From CAYLMG01 sp964568365 (lineage in GTDB: Bacteria > Planctomycetota > Phycisphaerae > Sedimentisphaerales > Anaerobacaceae), in contig CAZMQF010000035.1 of assembly GCA_964568365.1 (NCBI GenBank), positions 1-18,258 of the forward strand: DNA of 18,258 nucleotides, written 5' to 3'. Position 1 is the first letter of the stretch. Each line of letters begins with the position of its first letter. The notes beneath the pieces are model-generated. The model had not been told where the DNA came from. It did no database searches and worked only from the letters and a program-made list of their open reading frames with translations. Of the stretch, positions 7,347 through 14,150 are shown in pieces. Both the position numbers and the translations under genes were made by a program.

Positions 7347-8798
7347 ATGTTCAAGAGCAAATATTTTTGTAAACGTTTCTTCATTACTTCTGTTTTCCTT
7401 ATTATATTTACACTTCTGACGGCCTCTCCGGTTGATGCCTGCTTTACCATTGTCGTCGGCAAAGATGCTTCCGCTGATGGTTTCGTCCTGGTTGCTCATA
7501 ATGAAGATGACAGCCCGCCGCAAATAGTAAATCACCATAAAATCCCCGGACAAACCCACCAGCCGTACGAAAAAGTAAAATTATTAAACGGCGGCTCCGT
7601 CGAACAGGTCTCAGTGACCTTCTCGTATATCTTCTCGGAAATGCCAGAAATGGATTATTCCGATTCTTTTGTTAACGAGTGGGGTCTTTGCATCTGCTCC
7701 AATAGCTGTACCTCGAAAGAGGACCAGCCCGAAATTACAGAAGGCGGAATTGGCAAAATGCTCCGGCTTATAATCGCCCAGAGAGCAAAAACCGCAAGGC
7801 AGGGCGTTCTGCTCGCGGCAGACTTAATTGAAAAATTCGGCTATTTAGGCTCGGGCAGAACATACGTTATCGCCGACCCGAACGAGGGCTGGCTCTTCTG
7901 CGCTATCAACGGCAAGCACTGGCTCGCGCAGAGGGTTCCTGATAATCACGTTGCGATGGTAGCCAACACATATACCATTCACCATGTAGATATTGCTGAC
8001 GGCAACAACTTTCTTGCGTGCAGTGACATTATTGAATATGCAACTGAAAAGGGATGGTACGACCCTACGAAAGACGGCCGCTTCGATTTTGCAGCCGCTT
8101 ATGCAAATCCTGAAAACGCAAAAAGCCCTACCAATTATGGCAGACAATGGGCAGGACTTTCTCACGTCTCCGAGGACAAAATCCTGATAGGCCCGCTCCT
8201 TCCATTTTCCATCAAACCCAAAGAAAAAATCGACGTTCAGAAACTTATGGAAATCCTGCGATTCGACGATATTCGGGCAAAACCGGAGCTAATGAAGCAG
8301 TGCAGCAAAGAGGAAAAAGGCACTTGTATGATTTGCAGGGCCAGCACGCAGACAAGTTTTATCGCTCAGCTTAGAAACAATATGCCCGGCGACATTGGCA
8401 TTGTTTACTGGCTCTGCCTTTCTCAGCCGGGCAGTAGTTTTTATATACCGTTTTATTTCGGCATAGATAAATTCCCGCAAGGTTACTGCCTTGAATCCAG
8501 AAGGCCGACAAAAAAAGAATTTGAACAAAAAATCAATGCCCCCTTTAACCCGGACCCGAATGAAGCCTTCTGGACATTCTCAAACTACAGCAACAAAGTC
8601 AAAGACAAATCCGACATAGGCCTTGTCTTTAGCAATAAACTTCATTTCTCCCTTATGAATGAGTTTAGTAAAAAAATCCTCGAAGAATGCGAAAAGCAGG
8701 AAGACCGGGAATTTAAAATAGAACCCTTTTCCGTTTCGCAAGCTATGTACAATCTCTCCCTGGAGTTTATGAATGATATTATCAACGAATCAGACTAA
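7347..8798 (+). CDS. Exported C69-family dipeptidase (Ntn-hydrolase)
   Basis: A 483-residue protein with a clear signal peptide: Lys/Arg-rich start, hydrophobic stretch about 11-26, then SPVDA. The next residue, Cys32 (CFTIVVGKDASADG), aligns with the catalytic N-terminal cysteine of peptidase family C69, where maturation exposes Cys as nucleophile. Other family marks are HNEDDSPP, the DPNEGWLFCAINGKHWLAQR region near 175 with RVPDNHVAMVANTYTI after it, and FDFAAAYA. Family members hydrolyse dipeptides or related amides; the real substrate is not readable. An in-frame TGA just upstream fixes the start at or after this ATG, whose ribosome-binding site is weak. The gene is convergent with accD, leaving only 5 bases between stops. 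VDAC is a poor lipobox, so lipoprotein anchoring is unlikely. Confidence 0.9.
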   Translation: MFKSKYFCKRFFITSVFLIIFTLLTASPVDACFTIVVGKDASADGFVLVAHNEDDSPPQIVNHHKIPGQTHQPYEKVKLLNGGSVEQVSVTFSYIFSEMPEMDYSDSFVNEWGLCICSNSCTSKEDQPEITEGGIGKMLRLIIAQRAKTARQGVLLAADLIEKFGYLGSGRTYVIADPNEGWLFCAINGKHWLAQRVPDNHVAMVANTYTIHHVDIADGNNFLACSDIIEYATEKGWYDPTKDGRFDFAAAYANPENAKSPTNYGRQWAGLSHVSEDKILIGPLLPFSIKPKEKIDVQKLMEILRFDDIRAKPELMKQCSKEEKGTCMICRASTQTSFIAQLRNNMPGDIGIVYWLCLSQPGSSFYIPFYFGIDKFPQGYCLESRRPTKKEFEQKINAPFNPDPNEAFWTFSNYSNKVKDKSDIGLVFSNKLHFSLMNEFSKKILEECEKQEDREFKIEPFSVSQAMYNLSLEFMNDIINESD

Positions 8799-8803
8799 AA
8801 ATC

Positions 8804-9649
8804 CTACTTCCTGCAGTAATCTATCAGCCGTGCCACCTCACTTCGAAGGTCTTTGCGGTGCACAATCATATCGATAAAGCCGTGCTCAAGCAAAAACTCC
8901 GACCGCTGAAAACCTTCCGGCAGCTCCACCTTGATAGTCTCTGCTATTGTTCTCGGCCCGGCAAAACCAATCAGGGCTCCCGGCTCAGCTATGATAACAT
9001 CGCCTAACATCGCAAAGCTTGCCGTAACACCCCCTGTCGTCGGGTCCGTCAGAATTGGTATGTAAAGACCGCCCGCTTCATTGTACCTGGCAAGTACCGC
9101 ACTCGTCTTGGCCATCTGGCCTAATGAAACAACCCCCTCGTGCATCCTCGCTCCGCCCGAGCAGCATACCGCTACAAAAGGAAGTGACAGCTCCATCGCC
9201 ATCTCTGCCGCCGCTGTAAACTTCTCGCCGACAACGTATCCCATAGAGCCCATCAGAAAATTCGACTCCATCACTGCCAGCACTACTTCTCTGCCCTTGA
9301 TAAATGCCTTGCCTATCTTTATCGCTTCTGTTGAGCCGCTCTTTTTCTCATCTGCTTTGAGCCGGCTCTTATACGTTGTGCCTTTGTACTTAAAATTCAG
9401 CGGGTCGTTGCTGTTCAAGTCACTTAATACCTGCTGAAAAGTCTGCTCGTCGGTAAGGTATTTAATCCTTGTATCTGCGTTGATTCGAAAGTGATGACCG
9501 CATTCCGGGCAGACGTTTAGATTCTCCTCAACCGCACTTTTATAGAGCATATGCTCACAGCCCGGGCACCCCATCCAAAGCCCGTCAGGCATCTCTTTTC
9601 TCGGCTTCAGTGAGAAACCGTTCCATTGCTTTTTGGTTTTTTTCGCCAT
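8804..9649 (-). CDS. accD: Acetyl-CoA carboxylase carboxyltransferase subunit beta
   Basis: A 281-residue protein that, with AccA, transfers the carboxyl group from biotin carrier protein to acetyl-CoA, making malonyl-CoA for fatty-acid synthesis. The N-terminal zinc ribbon has four cysteines (C28, C31, C47, C50: CPGC and CPEC). The crotonase-like carboxyltransferase core contains FVAVCCSGGARMHEG, DPTTGGVTASFAMLGD and IAEPGALIGFAGPRTI in order. Length is normal for AccD. No accA is in the window. The ribosome-binding site is weak and the candidate promoter lies very close to the ATG. Confidence 0.98.
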   Translation of the reverse strand: MAKKTKKQWNGFSLKPRKEMPDGLWMGCPGCEHMLYKSAVEENLNVCPECGHHFRINADTRIKYLTDEQTFQQVLSDLNSNDPLNFKYKGTTYKSRLKADEKKSGSTEAIKIGKAFIKGREVVLAVMESNFLMGSMGYVVGEKFTAAAEMAMELSLPFVAVCCSGGARMHEGVVSLGQMAKTSAVLARYNEAGGLYIPILTDPTTGGVTASFAMLGDVIIAEPGALIGFAGPRTIAETIKVELPEGFQRSEFLLEHGFIDMIVHRKDLRSEVARLIDYCRK

Positions 9650-9661
9650 AACAATATCTTT

Positions 9662-9690
9662 ATCGTAACAGCAATTGGGGATTGTACCAA
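9662..9690 (-). promoter_or_regulatory. Candidate promoter of accD
   Basis: On the minus strand TTGGTA (9685-9690) and TACGAT (9662-9667) are 17 bases apart. Transcription would begin only about 6-8 bases before the accD ATG, giving a nearly leaderless message, which fits the lack of a Shine-Dalgarno sequence there. Read-through from rpe is the alternative. Confidence 0.3.
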
Positions 9691-9714
9691 AAAACGAGCG
9701 GTCTGGCTATAAAA

Positions 9715-10401
9715 TTACCTGCACGCCTTTCGAATCGCTTCTATCGCAGCTGCTCGGTCGCGCTTCGTGAATATCGCGTTGCCGGCTACCAGTGTATCCG
9801 CTCCGTAAGAGACAGCTATTGAAGCTGTTTGCGGATTTATCCCTCCATCCACCTCTACTCTTATATCAGGCCCGACTATTTCCCTGACCTCAATAACCTT
9901 TTTCGCCGCCTCGGGCATAAAATCCTGTGCGCCGAAGCCCGGATGCACGGTCATCACCAGTATCATATCGCAGAGCGGCCCGAATTCTTTTATTGTTTCA
10001 GCCGGAGTCTCAGGGTTAAGGCAAAGTCCCGCTGTTACACCGTACGAATGTATCTTTTCGATTAACTTGCCGGCCTCTTTTTCTGCCTCGATGTGAAAGG
10101 TTATATGATTGACGCCCGCCTCGATGAACGTTTCTGCATACCGCGAAGGCTCGCTTATCATAAGGTGACTATCGAAGACGAGGCTGCTGTATTTGCGAAG
10201 CTTTTCAACCACCGGCGGGCCGATTGTAATGTTCGGCACGAAGTGACCGTCCATTATATCCAGATGTACCACCTTCACGCCTGCCGATTCGACAGCCTTT
10301 ATCTCATCTGCCAGGTGAGCAAAGTCCGCGCTCAATATCGATGGCACCACCTCGATTGTCCCTGCTTTTGGAAGTCTCCTGGAATTTATTTGTTCAGCCA
10401 C
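9715..10401 (-). CDS. rpe: Ribulose-phosphate 3-epimerase
   Basis: A TIM-barrel enzyme that interconverts ribulose-5-phosphate and xylulose-5-phosphate in the pentose phosphate pathway. Signatures: VPSILSADF, HLDIMDGHFVPNITIGP (metal-binding His and Asp), FDSHLMI, MTVHPGFGAQDF and VDGGINPQTA, with the phosphate-binding LVAGNAIF near the end. I start it at the GTG at 10401 (228 residues), which has AAGG nine bases upstream. The open frame extends to a TTG at 10428 that has no ribosome-binding site. Even with the shorter start, about 15 residues precede the family core. Confidence 0.96.
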   Translation of the reverse strand: MAEQINSRRLPKAGTIEVVPSILSADFAHLADEIKAVESAGVKVVHLDIMDGHFVPNITIGPPVVEKLRKYSSLVFDSHLMISEPSRYAETFIEAGVNHITFHIEAEKEAGKLIEKIHSYGVTAGLCLNPETPAETIKEFGPLCDMILVMTVHPGFGAQDFMPEAAKKVIEVREIVGPDIRVEVDGGINPQTASIAVSYGADTLVAGNAIFTKRDRAAAIEAIRKACR

Positions 10402-10463
10402 AGAGCTTTTCCTTAATTTTTTAAACAATAGACAAACTATTAAATCGGAGCTCGATATGGCTC

Positions 10464-10491
10464 ATTATATAGATTTCGATGCCGTTCGCAA
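10464..10491 (-). promoter_or_regulatory. Sigma-70-like promoter of rpe
   Basis: On the minus strand TTGCGA (10486-10491) and a perfect TATAAT (10464-10469) are 16 bases apart, about 60 bases before the rpe start. It lies between the end of the antitoxin gene and rpe, so rpe does not depend on the toxin-antitoxin transcript. Confidence 0.5.
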
Positions 10492-10527
10492 GAAAACAAT
10501 TGCATACCCACCACAAAACGGCCCGCT

Positions 10528-10857
10528 TTAAGAAAGTGCGTATGATGCGCTTTCAGGGACAAACTCAACTTGCACCCTTTGATGTAAGGTTGCACCTATT
10601 TTTCTCAGCATAGCAAGGCTGTACCCATTGTAATCAGCATCTTCCAAACGGCTAATAACAGACTGTGTTGTGCCAACGAGTTTGGCTAATTGTTTTTGGC
10701 TTAAGCCGGCTTGCATCCTGAGCTCGTAAATCTGTTCCGCTATATTTAGATTTTCTCGTTCTCTTTCGAGAGACTCAAGTCGTTTCTTGTTATCTCCGAT
10801 ATAGCGTTTATGTAAAATCTTCACGGCATTACTGGTTGTTTTTTTCTTCTTTGTCAT
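10528..10857 (-). CDS. HigA-type XRE-family antitoxin
   Basis: A 109-residue protein with a Cro/C1-type helix-turn-helix at about 52-72 (LSQKQLAKLVGTTQSVISRLE), inside an XRE domain of about 41-97. A lysine-rich N-terminal extension of about 40 residues precedes it. It starts 2 bases after the stop of the RelE/HigB-like gene, with AGGAG about 10 bases upstream of its ATG. Toxin-first order and this domain pair are the HigBA arrangement, where the antitoxin neutralises the toxin and represses the shared promoter. The palindrome at 11250-11267 is the likely operator. The subgroup name is inferred from order and domains. Confidence 0.88.
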   Translation of the reverse strand: MTKKKKTTSNAVKILHKRYIGDNKKRLESLERERENLNIAEQIYELRMQAGLSQKQLAKLVGTTQSVISRLEDADYNGYSLAMLRKIGATLHQRVQVEFVPESASYALS

Positions 10858-10859
10858 AG

Positions 10860-11231
10860 TTATAGCTCTCCTGTATAAGTATGAGCTTTTGGTTCTTTCT
10901 CATAGTTTCGTAAATTGCTTATTGCTGTTTTAATTTCACTTTTCGGCACTTTCTTAGCTTTGGTACAACCGTGCGAAAGAAGCACTAAGTTCTTGCCGAC
11001 AAAGGCGTATAATACACGATAATTGACGTTCCCATATTTTGACCGCAATTCATATATGCCTTTATCCAGGTAATCACAAATCGGTCTTCTTAATTCATAT
11101 CCTTTTTCTTGAAGTAATTTTATTCTTGCAATACATTTATCTTGAGCTTTCGCGGGAATCGTATCAAGCCATTCGATTAGTGGTACACTCCCATCTGCTT
11201 GCCTGTATATAACTATTGTCGTCTGCGTCAT
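10860..11231 (-). CDS. HigB/RelE-type toxin (Gp49-like family)
   Basis: A 123-residue protein of the RelE-fold 'phage-derived Gp49-like' group. The typical pattern is present: GIYELRSKYGNVNYRVLYAF (58-77), then LVLLSHGCTKAKKVPKSEI (82-100), where most members read LLHGFxKKxxKxPxxEI. Such toxins are mRNA interferases acting at the ribosome. It is the first gene of a two-gene unit with its antitoxin 2 bases downstream. A GAGG ribosome-binding site precedes the ATG, and the promoter overlaps an 18-base palindrome. Activity is untested, but the conserved basic residues suggest an intact toxin. Confidence 0.87.
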   Translation of the reverse strand: MTQTTIVIYRQADGSVPLIEWLDTIPAKAQDKCIARIKLLQEKGYELRRPICDYLDKGIYELRSKYGNVNYRVLYAFVGKNLVLLSHGCTKAKKVPKSEIKTAISNLRNYEKEPKAHTYTGEL

Positions 11232-11245
11232 CCTGGCCTCTATTT

Positions 11246-11276
11246 ATAATATCGCAAATTTGCGATAATAGTTCAA
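11246..11276 (-). promoter_or_regulatory. higBA promoter with autorepression operator
   Basis: A perfect 18-base palindrome, TATCGCAAATTTGCGATA (11250-11267), lies just upstream of the toxin ATG. On the minus strand it is flanked by a -35-like TTGAAC (11271-11276) and a -10-like TATTAT (11246-11251), with the palindrome filling nearly all the spacer. The spacer of 19 bases is slightly long; GATATT at 11248-11253 gives 17. A dimeric XRE antitoxin bound here would block RNA polymerase. Confidence 0.7.
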
Positions 11277-11417
11277 GCAAAAAATCGACTTTTTGAAAAA
11301 AAGTTTAGCCCTATGAAACTTTTCTGGCTTAAGGGGTTAAAATACCCGTTATTTTCTGATAAATCCACCTGATTTTCCTTATATAATCTAACAGGGTTGC
11401 CATTTTCTTTTTTGCCC

Positions 11418-11462
11418 GCCCTGAGCGAATTTATCCTGAGCTTGTCGAAGGAGTCGAAGGGC
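11418..11462. repeat. Dispersed CCTGAGC/GTCGAAGG intergenic palindromic element
   Basis: This stretch contains CCTGAGC, GCTTGTCGAAGG and GTCGAAGGGC in the arrangement of a dispersed, hairpin-forming repeat I recall from intergenic DNA of many environmental bacteria. Its reading frame gives the SFDKLR-type peptide often seen as a false gene. It lies in the 420-base spacer 11232-11652, which has no gene. Confidence 0.55.
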
Positions 11463-11504
11463 ACGGCGACTTTGTTTAGCTTTTTTGCTTGCGACGAGGG
11501 CCCT

Positions 11505-11534
11505 GTCATTCCCGCGCAGGCGGGAATCCAGAAT
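11505..11534. repeat. REP-like palindrome
   Basis: A perfect stem of ATTCCCGC and GCGGGAAT (8 base pairs, 11508-11527) around the 4-base loop GCAG, flanked by GTC and CCAGAAT. This form of palindrome is a common dispersed intergenic repeat in bacteria. The stem is not followed by a T-run on either strand, so it is not an ordinary terminator. Confidence 0.6.
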
Positions 11535-11565
11535 ATCCTATACGCTCTACGCTAACCGCTATTGT
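11531..11565. repeat. Short period-7 array
   Basis: Successive 7-base units GAATATC, CTATACG, CTCTACG, CTAACCG and CTATTGT directly follow the REP-like palindrome. They share the period of the arrays at 2224-2258, 13733-13774 and 13968-14135, but the unit differs. The array is short, so chance cannot be excluded for this one alone. Confidence 0.45.
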
Positions 11566-11572
11566 TTTTTTC

Positions 11573-11600
11573 TTGCTGTTTTGTCTAAAATCCCTATAAT
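11573..11600 (+). promoter_or_regulatory. Sigma-70-like promoter of the exported coiled-coil protein gene
   Basis: TTGCTG (11573-11578) and a perfect TATAAT (11595-11600) are 16 bases apart. The predicted start near 11607 leaves a leader of about 46 bases ending in the ribosome-binding site AGGTGAT just before the ATG. Confidence 0.55.
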
Positions 11601-11652
11601 TATTACGAAAATAATTGTGGAGAAAATCATTTTATAAAAAGATAGGTGATTT

Positions 11653-12762
11653 ATGAATTCTAAAAAATATTTTATTATGATAACAACACTTATGACTTTT
11701 TTGGTTGGTTTGAATACTAACCTGTTGGGGCAGGAACAAAAAGACCCTAATGATAAAAACAAAGAATTAAAGCAAATCACAAAAGCACAGCAGCAAGAAA
11801 TTGACAGGCTCGCCGCTGCGCTTGCAGATGCAAAAAAAGAAATCGAGCGGCTTCAAGCTGAAGTGGCTGAGTTGAAAGAAAAAAATGCAAAGCTGCAAGA
11901 GCAAGTTGGAGAGTCGGTATCTTCTGTGCTGTTCACGGGAGAAGAAACACCACTTACAATGGTAGAGGCATATACCCAAAAATATATTGGCAAAACCTTT
12001 ATTGCTATTGGTCTTATACGTGTGTTTGATTATTACAATTATAGATATGATGGAGCAAAGGGAACTCATGTCTCTTTATCGTTCGATGAATTGAGGCAGG
12101 ATATGACCCATACAAACAAGGATATGAGCTTGTATGTAAGGAGGGAAATATCAACAAACCTAGTAGAAAAACTAACTGAAGCCGTAAGTACTGGATACAA
12201 GGATAAGTTGGTTCGGGTTAAAGTCTCAATCCTTAAAAATCGTTATGACCCAGATTGCTCAGGAATAATGGCAGAGCTTATAGATTGGCAATTTCTCTCA
12301 AGCGACAAAAAGAGTTGGCAAGATTGGGCTATAAGCAAAGGAACAGCAAAACCGAATGTAGAGACACTCTATAACCTTCCCAATGGCGAAATTATCTATC
12401 ATGGCAAAAAAAGAAGCAAATTATGGTTTGACAAGATGTATGAGGTTTTTTCTCAAAATCTTATATGCGTAGAAGGTAAATATTTTGATAAAAAGCTTCT
12501 TTATGGTACTGCCGCATATTTATTTGAACCTTTAACAAAAGAACAATTCGCAGAAGCTATCAACAACGGTATAGACATAGGCGAATATGAAGTTGTTTTA
12601 AAAGACTATGAGACTCTTCGTACATTAAGCGAAGACATATATAATTTTTTGGAAAATAAAGAAGATGGGAGTGTAATAATAAAAAAAGGAGATAGAAATG
12701 TAAAGAAATTGCGTAAAGGTGAATATCGCTTTGAAATAGTCCCAAAATCAAATTCAAAATAA
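11653..12762 (+). CDS. Exported coiled-coil protein of unknown function
   Basis: A 369-residue protein I do not recognise. Residues 1-26 look like a signal peptide (KK, then a hydrophobic stretch FIMITTLMTFLVGL, then NTNLLG before QEQ). Residues about 36-88 are a charged coiled coil with seven to eight heptads, rich in Lys, Glu, Ala and Leu. The remaining 280 residues are mixed alpha/beta with many aromatics (for example VFDYYNYRY near 125) and two cysteines. There is no membrane segment beyond the signal and no catalytic motif I can name. It probably acts in the periplasm or at the envelope, with the coiled coil serving oligomerisation. Codon use is AT-rich compared with flanking core genes. 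A promoter and an AGGTGAT ribosome-binding site support that it is a real gene. Confidence 0.75.
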   Translation: MNSKKYFIMITTLMTFLVGLNTNLLGQEQKDPNDKNKELKQITKAQQQEIDRLAAALADAKKEIERLQAEVAELKEKNAKLQEQVGESVSSVLFTGEETPLTMVEAYTQKYIGKTFIAIGLIRVFDYYNYRYDGAKGTHVSLSFDELRQDMTHTNKDMSLYVRREISTNLVEKLTEAVSTGYKDKLVRVKVSILKNRYDPDCSGIMAELIDWQFLSSDKKSWQDWAISKGTAKPNVETLYNLPNGEIIYHGKKRSKLWFDKMYEVFSQNLICVEGKYFDKKLLYGTAAYLFEPLTKEQFAEAINNGIDIGEYEVVLKDYETLRTLSEDIYNFLENKEDGSVIIKKGDRNVKKLRKGEYRFEIVPKSNSK

Positions 12763-12787
12763 ATAGGATCATTCTTTTTTTCCACAG

Positions 12788-12829
12788 AATGGTTGTAAAA
12801 CACAAATATTTTATTATAATACAACCATT
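12788..12829 (+). promoter_or_regulatory. Inverted repeat enclosing a sigma-70-like promoter
   Basis: The arms AATGGTTGTA (12788-12797) and TACAACCATT (12820-12829) are perfect 10-base inverted repeats 22 bases apart. TTGTAA (12793-12798) overlaps the left arm, and a perfect TATAAT (12815-12820), 16 bases further on, ends at the right arm. This could be a promoter controlled by a repressor bridging the two arms, serving the gene at 12984. It could instead be a long-loop terminator for the gene ending at 12762, though the following T-run is weak. Confidence 0.4.
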
Positions 12830-12917
12830 TAGTTTTAACCTTATTGTTTCGAAATGTATTGTTGATAATAGAATAATGCTTGCATAAAATAACCGAAAAT
12901 TTGTGCCATGGGTATTT

Positions 12918-12945
12918 TTGCCTTAGGTATCATATTTTATATTAT
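12918..12945 (+). promoter_or_regulatory. Second candidate promoter of the 223-residue protein gene
   Basis: TTGCCT (12918-12923) and TATTAT (12940-12945) are 16 bases apart, about 40 bases before the ATG at 12984. The region is very AT-rich, so a chance match is possible. Confidence 0.35.
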
Positions 12946-12983
12946 TATGTTTACACTATATAAAAAATGAAAGGAAAACAAAC

Positions 12984-13655
12984 ATGGTCCCCATAAAAAT
13001 CTTTGAAGATGGCTCTATTCATGGATTAAGTACTGATGATTTTAGTAAAGGAATTATTGATTTATGTGAAACACACAGAAAAGAAAATAGGGCTTTAGCC
13101 TTCGCATTTTTAATATATGATTTTGAAAACCCCCAAATATTAAAAGTGATAGAAGATATAAATTACTGGAATGCGTTAAATACAATTTCGGGTAAATACT
13201 TAAGTGTTTATTACATTCATTCTCGTGAAAATATTTTTGGAGAAGACCTATCAGTTCATAATGGACATGAAAACAGAGGGTTATATCCTATTGACGATAA
13301 AACCCATCGAAGCCATGTAATTCCAATGCTAAAAAACTATTTTGCGCTTGATGAATATGTTAAACTTCCTGCTATTATGTTTTTCCAAGTGGAAGGTAAA
13401 CAAATTTCTGATTATTTTCTCATCGAATTATTTGCAGATAAGGTAGAAGAAAGCTTTTTAGAATTGAAGGATTATATTTCATCAGCTGTAAAACGATTGA
13501 AAATGATAGCTCCGGTAAATCGTGAAAACTTACATCCTATTTTTGAATCTATGAAGCAAGGTGTAAAATTTACTAAGTTTAGAAAAATTTTATTTAAGAA
13601 TGTTCAAGTATTTCCTATCAATTTATTACTAAGCTGGATAATTGGTAAAGTATAA
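12984..13655 (+). CDS. Protein of unknown function, possible thioredoxin-like fold
   Basis: A 223-residue protein with no motif I can name. It has no signal peptide. The pattern of a strand (ALAFAFLIYD, 37-46), a long helix, a second strand (YLSVYYIHS), then KLPAIMFFQ (about 127-135) recalls thioredoxin-like folds, where a cis-proline precedes a hydrophobic strand; no CxxC is present, so a redox role is not implied. The last 35 residues are basic and hydrophobic (FRKILFKNVQVFPINLLLSWIIGKV region) and might touch membrane or partner. The ATG has AAGGA eight bases upstream and AT-rich promoters lie before it. Codon use is AT-rich like its neighbour at 11653. Fold suggestion is inference only. 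Confidence 0.7.
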   Translation: MVPIKIFEDGSIHGLSTDDFSKGIIDLCETHRKENRALAFAFLIYDFENPQILKVIEDINYWNALNTISGKYLSVYYIHSRENIFGEDLSVHNGHENRGLYPIDDKTHRSHVIPMLKNYFALDEYVKLPAIMFFQVEGKQISDYFLIELFADKVEESFLELKDYISSAVKRLKMIAPVNRENLHPIFESMKQGVKFTKFRKILFKNVQVFPINLLLSWIIGKV

Positions 13656-13732
13656 TTTATGCGCTAACAGCTGCATTGAATTGGACTTGACTTGTCCTCC
13701 GAATTCTTCTCTTCCTTCGTAGCCTTTGCGTA

Positions 13733-13774
13733 TAAGGATTAAGATTTAGAATTTCGTATCCGCTATCTGTATTC
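13733..13774. repeat. Degenerate period-7 array
   Basis: Six successive heptamers drift from TAAGGAT and TAAGATT through TAGAATT to TCGTATC, CGCTATC and TGTATTC. They sit in the 908-base gene-free stretch 13656-14563. The period matches the other three arrays. Confidence 0.45.
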
Positions 13775-13813
13775 TGTTTTTTGCCCTTTCTTGGCAAAAA
13801 AATTTAATTTTTA

Positions 13814-13842
13814 TTGAATATATCGCCTTAATTTGGTATAAT
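13814..13842 (+). promoter_or_regulatory. Strong sigma-70-like promoter in a gene-free region
   Basis: TTGAAT (13814-13819) and a perfect TATAAT (13837-13842) are exactly 17 bases apart. The expected start is near 13849, directly before the GC-rich hairpin pair at 13859-13889. No convincing coding sequence follows for more than 1 kb on this strand. Confidence 0.6.
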
Positions 13843-13847
13843 ACTAA

Positions 13848-13910
13848 TAATTGGGGGAGGCCCCGTTTCCGGGGCTGCGGAGAACCGCACAGAAAGAGCC
13901 AGCAGGCCAA
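13848..13910 (+). ncRNA. Candidate small structured RNA
   Basis: A GC-rich island in AT-rich DNA begins where the promoter at 13814-13842 predicts transcription to start. Hairpin 1 pairs GGCCCCG (13859-13865) with CGGGGCT (13870-13876) around TTTC, seven pairs with one G-U. Hairpin 2 follows at once: GCGG and CCGC (13877-13888) close an AGAA loop, extendable by T-A if hairpin 1 gives up its last pair. Then comes a purine-rich linker and a small GCC-AGCA-GGC hairpin (13898-13907). I match it to no known riboswitch, 6S RNA or SRP RNA. It may be a small RNA or an orphaned leader; the 3' end is not defined. Confidence 0.35.
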
Positions 13911-13967
13911 GTCAATATCTTATTTCATAAGTTCTTATGTATTAAGGACTAATAAATGTCAAATAAT

Positions 13968-14135
13968 CACGAGACACGAGAAACAAGTCACGAGACACTA
14001 GAAACGTGTATCCAGCATCGAGAATCCAGAATCGTGCATCTAGAATCCAGTTTCTTAATTCTAACTTCTAACTTCTTACTTCTAAGTTCTCCGTCCTCCG
14101 TCCTCATCCCTCTACATCTGTCGAGAACCCTCTAC
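13968..14135. repeat. Long degenerate period-7 tandem array
   Basis: About 24 consecutive heptamers keep exact phase for 168 bases while the unit changes: CACGAGA and CACTAGA units first, then ATCGAGA, ATCCAGA and ATCTAGA, then TTCTAAC (twice exactly, with TTCTTAC and TTCTAAG variants), then TCCTCCG and CCCTCTA. The plus-strand open frame through it (from 13956) is an artefact of the repeat, not a gene. Confidence 0.8.
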
Positions 14136-14150
14136 AAATCAACCCTTTTT

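Noticed and set aside
10457..10531. 24-codon plus-strand ORF (begins MAHYIDFDAV) with GGAG six bases before its ATG
   Set aside because: It overlaps the rpe promoter on the other strand and the end of the antitoxin gene, has no visible promoter, and resembles nothing I know. It is more likely chance or a remnant.
11273..11509. 78-residue minus-strand open frame containing SFDKLRINSLRAG
   Set aside because: The peptide comes from the dispersed CCTGAGC/GTCGAAGG element; there is no ribosome-binding site or family match.
13848..13910. Known riboswitch (c-di-GMP-I, ZTP, fluoride, mini-ykkC, THF) or SRP/6S RNA
   Set aside because: None of the conserved loops or cores I know from these families is present; only the hairpin pair and promoter are supported.
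13968..14135. CRISPR array
   Set aside because: The repeated units are 7 bases and contiguous; there are no spacers, no conserved 24-37 base repeats and no cas genes.
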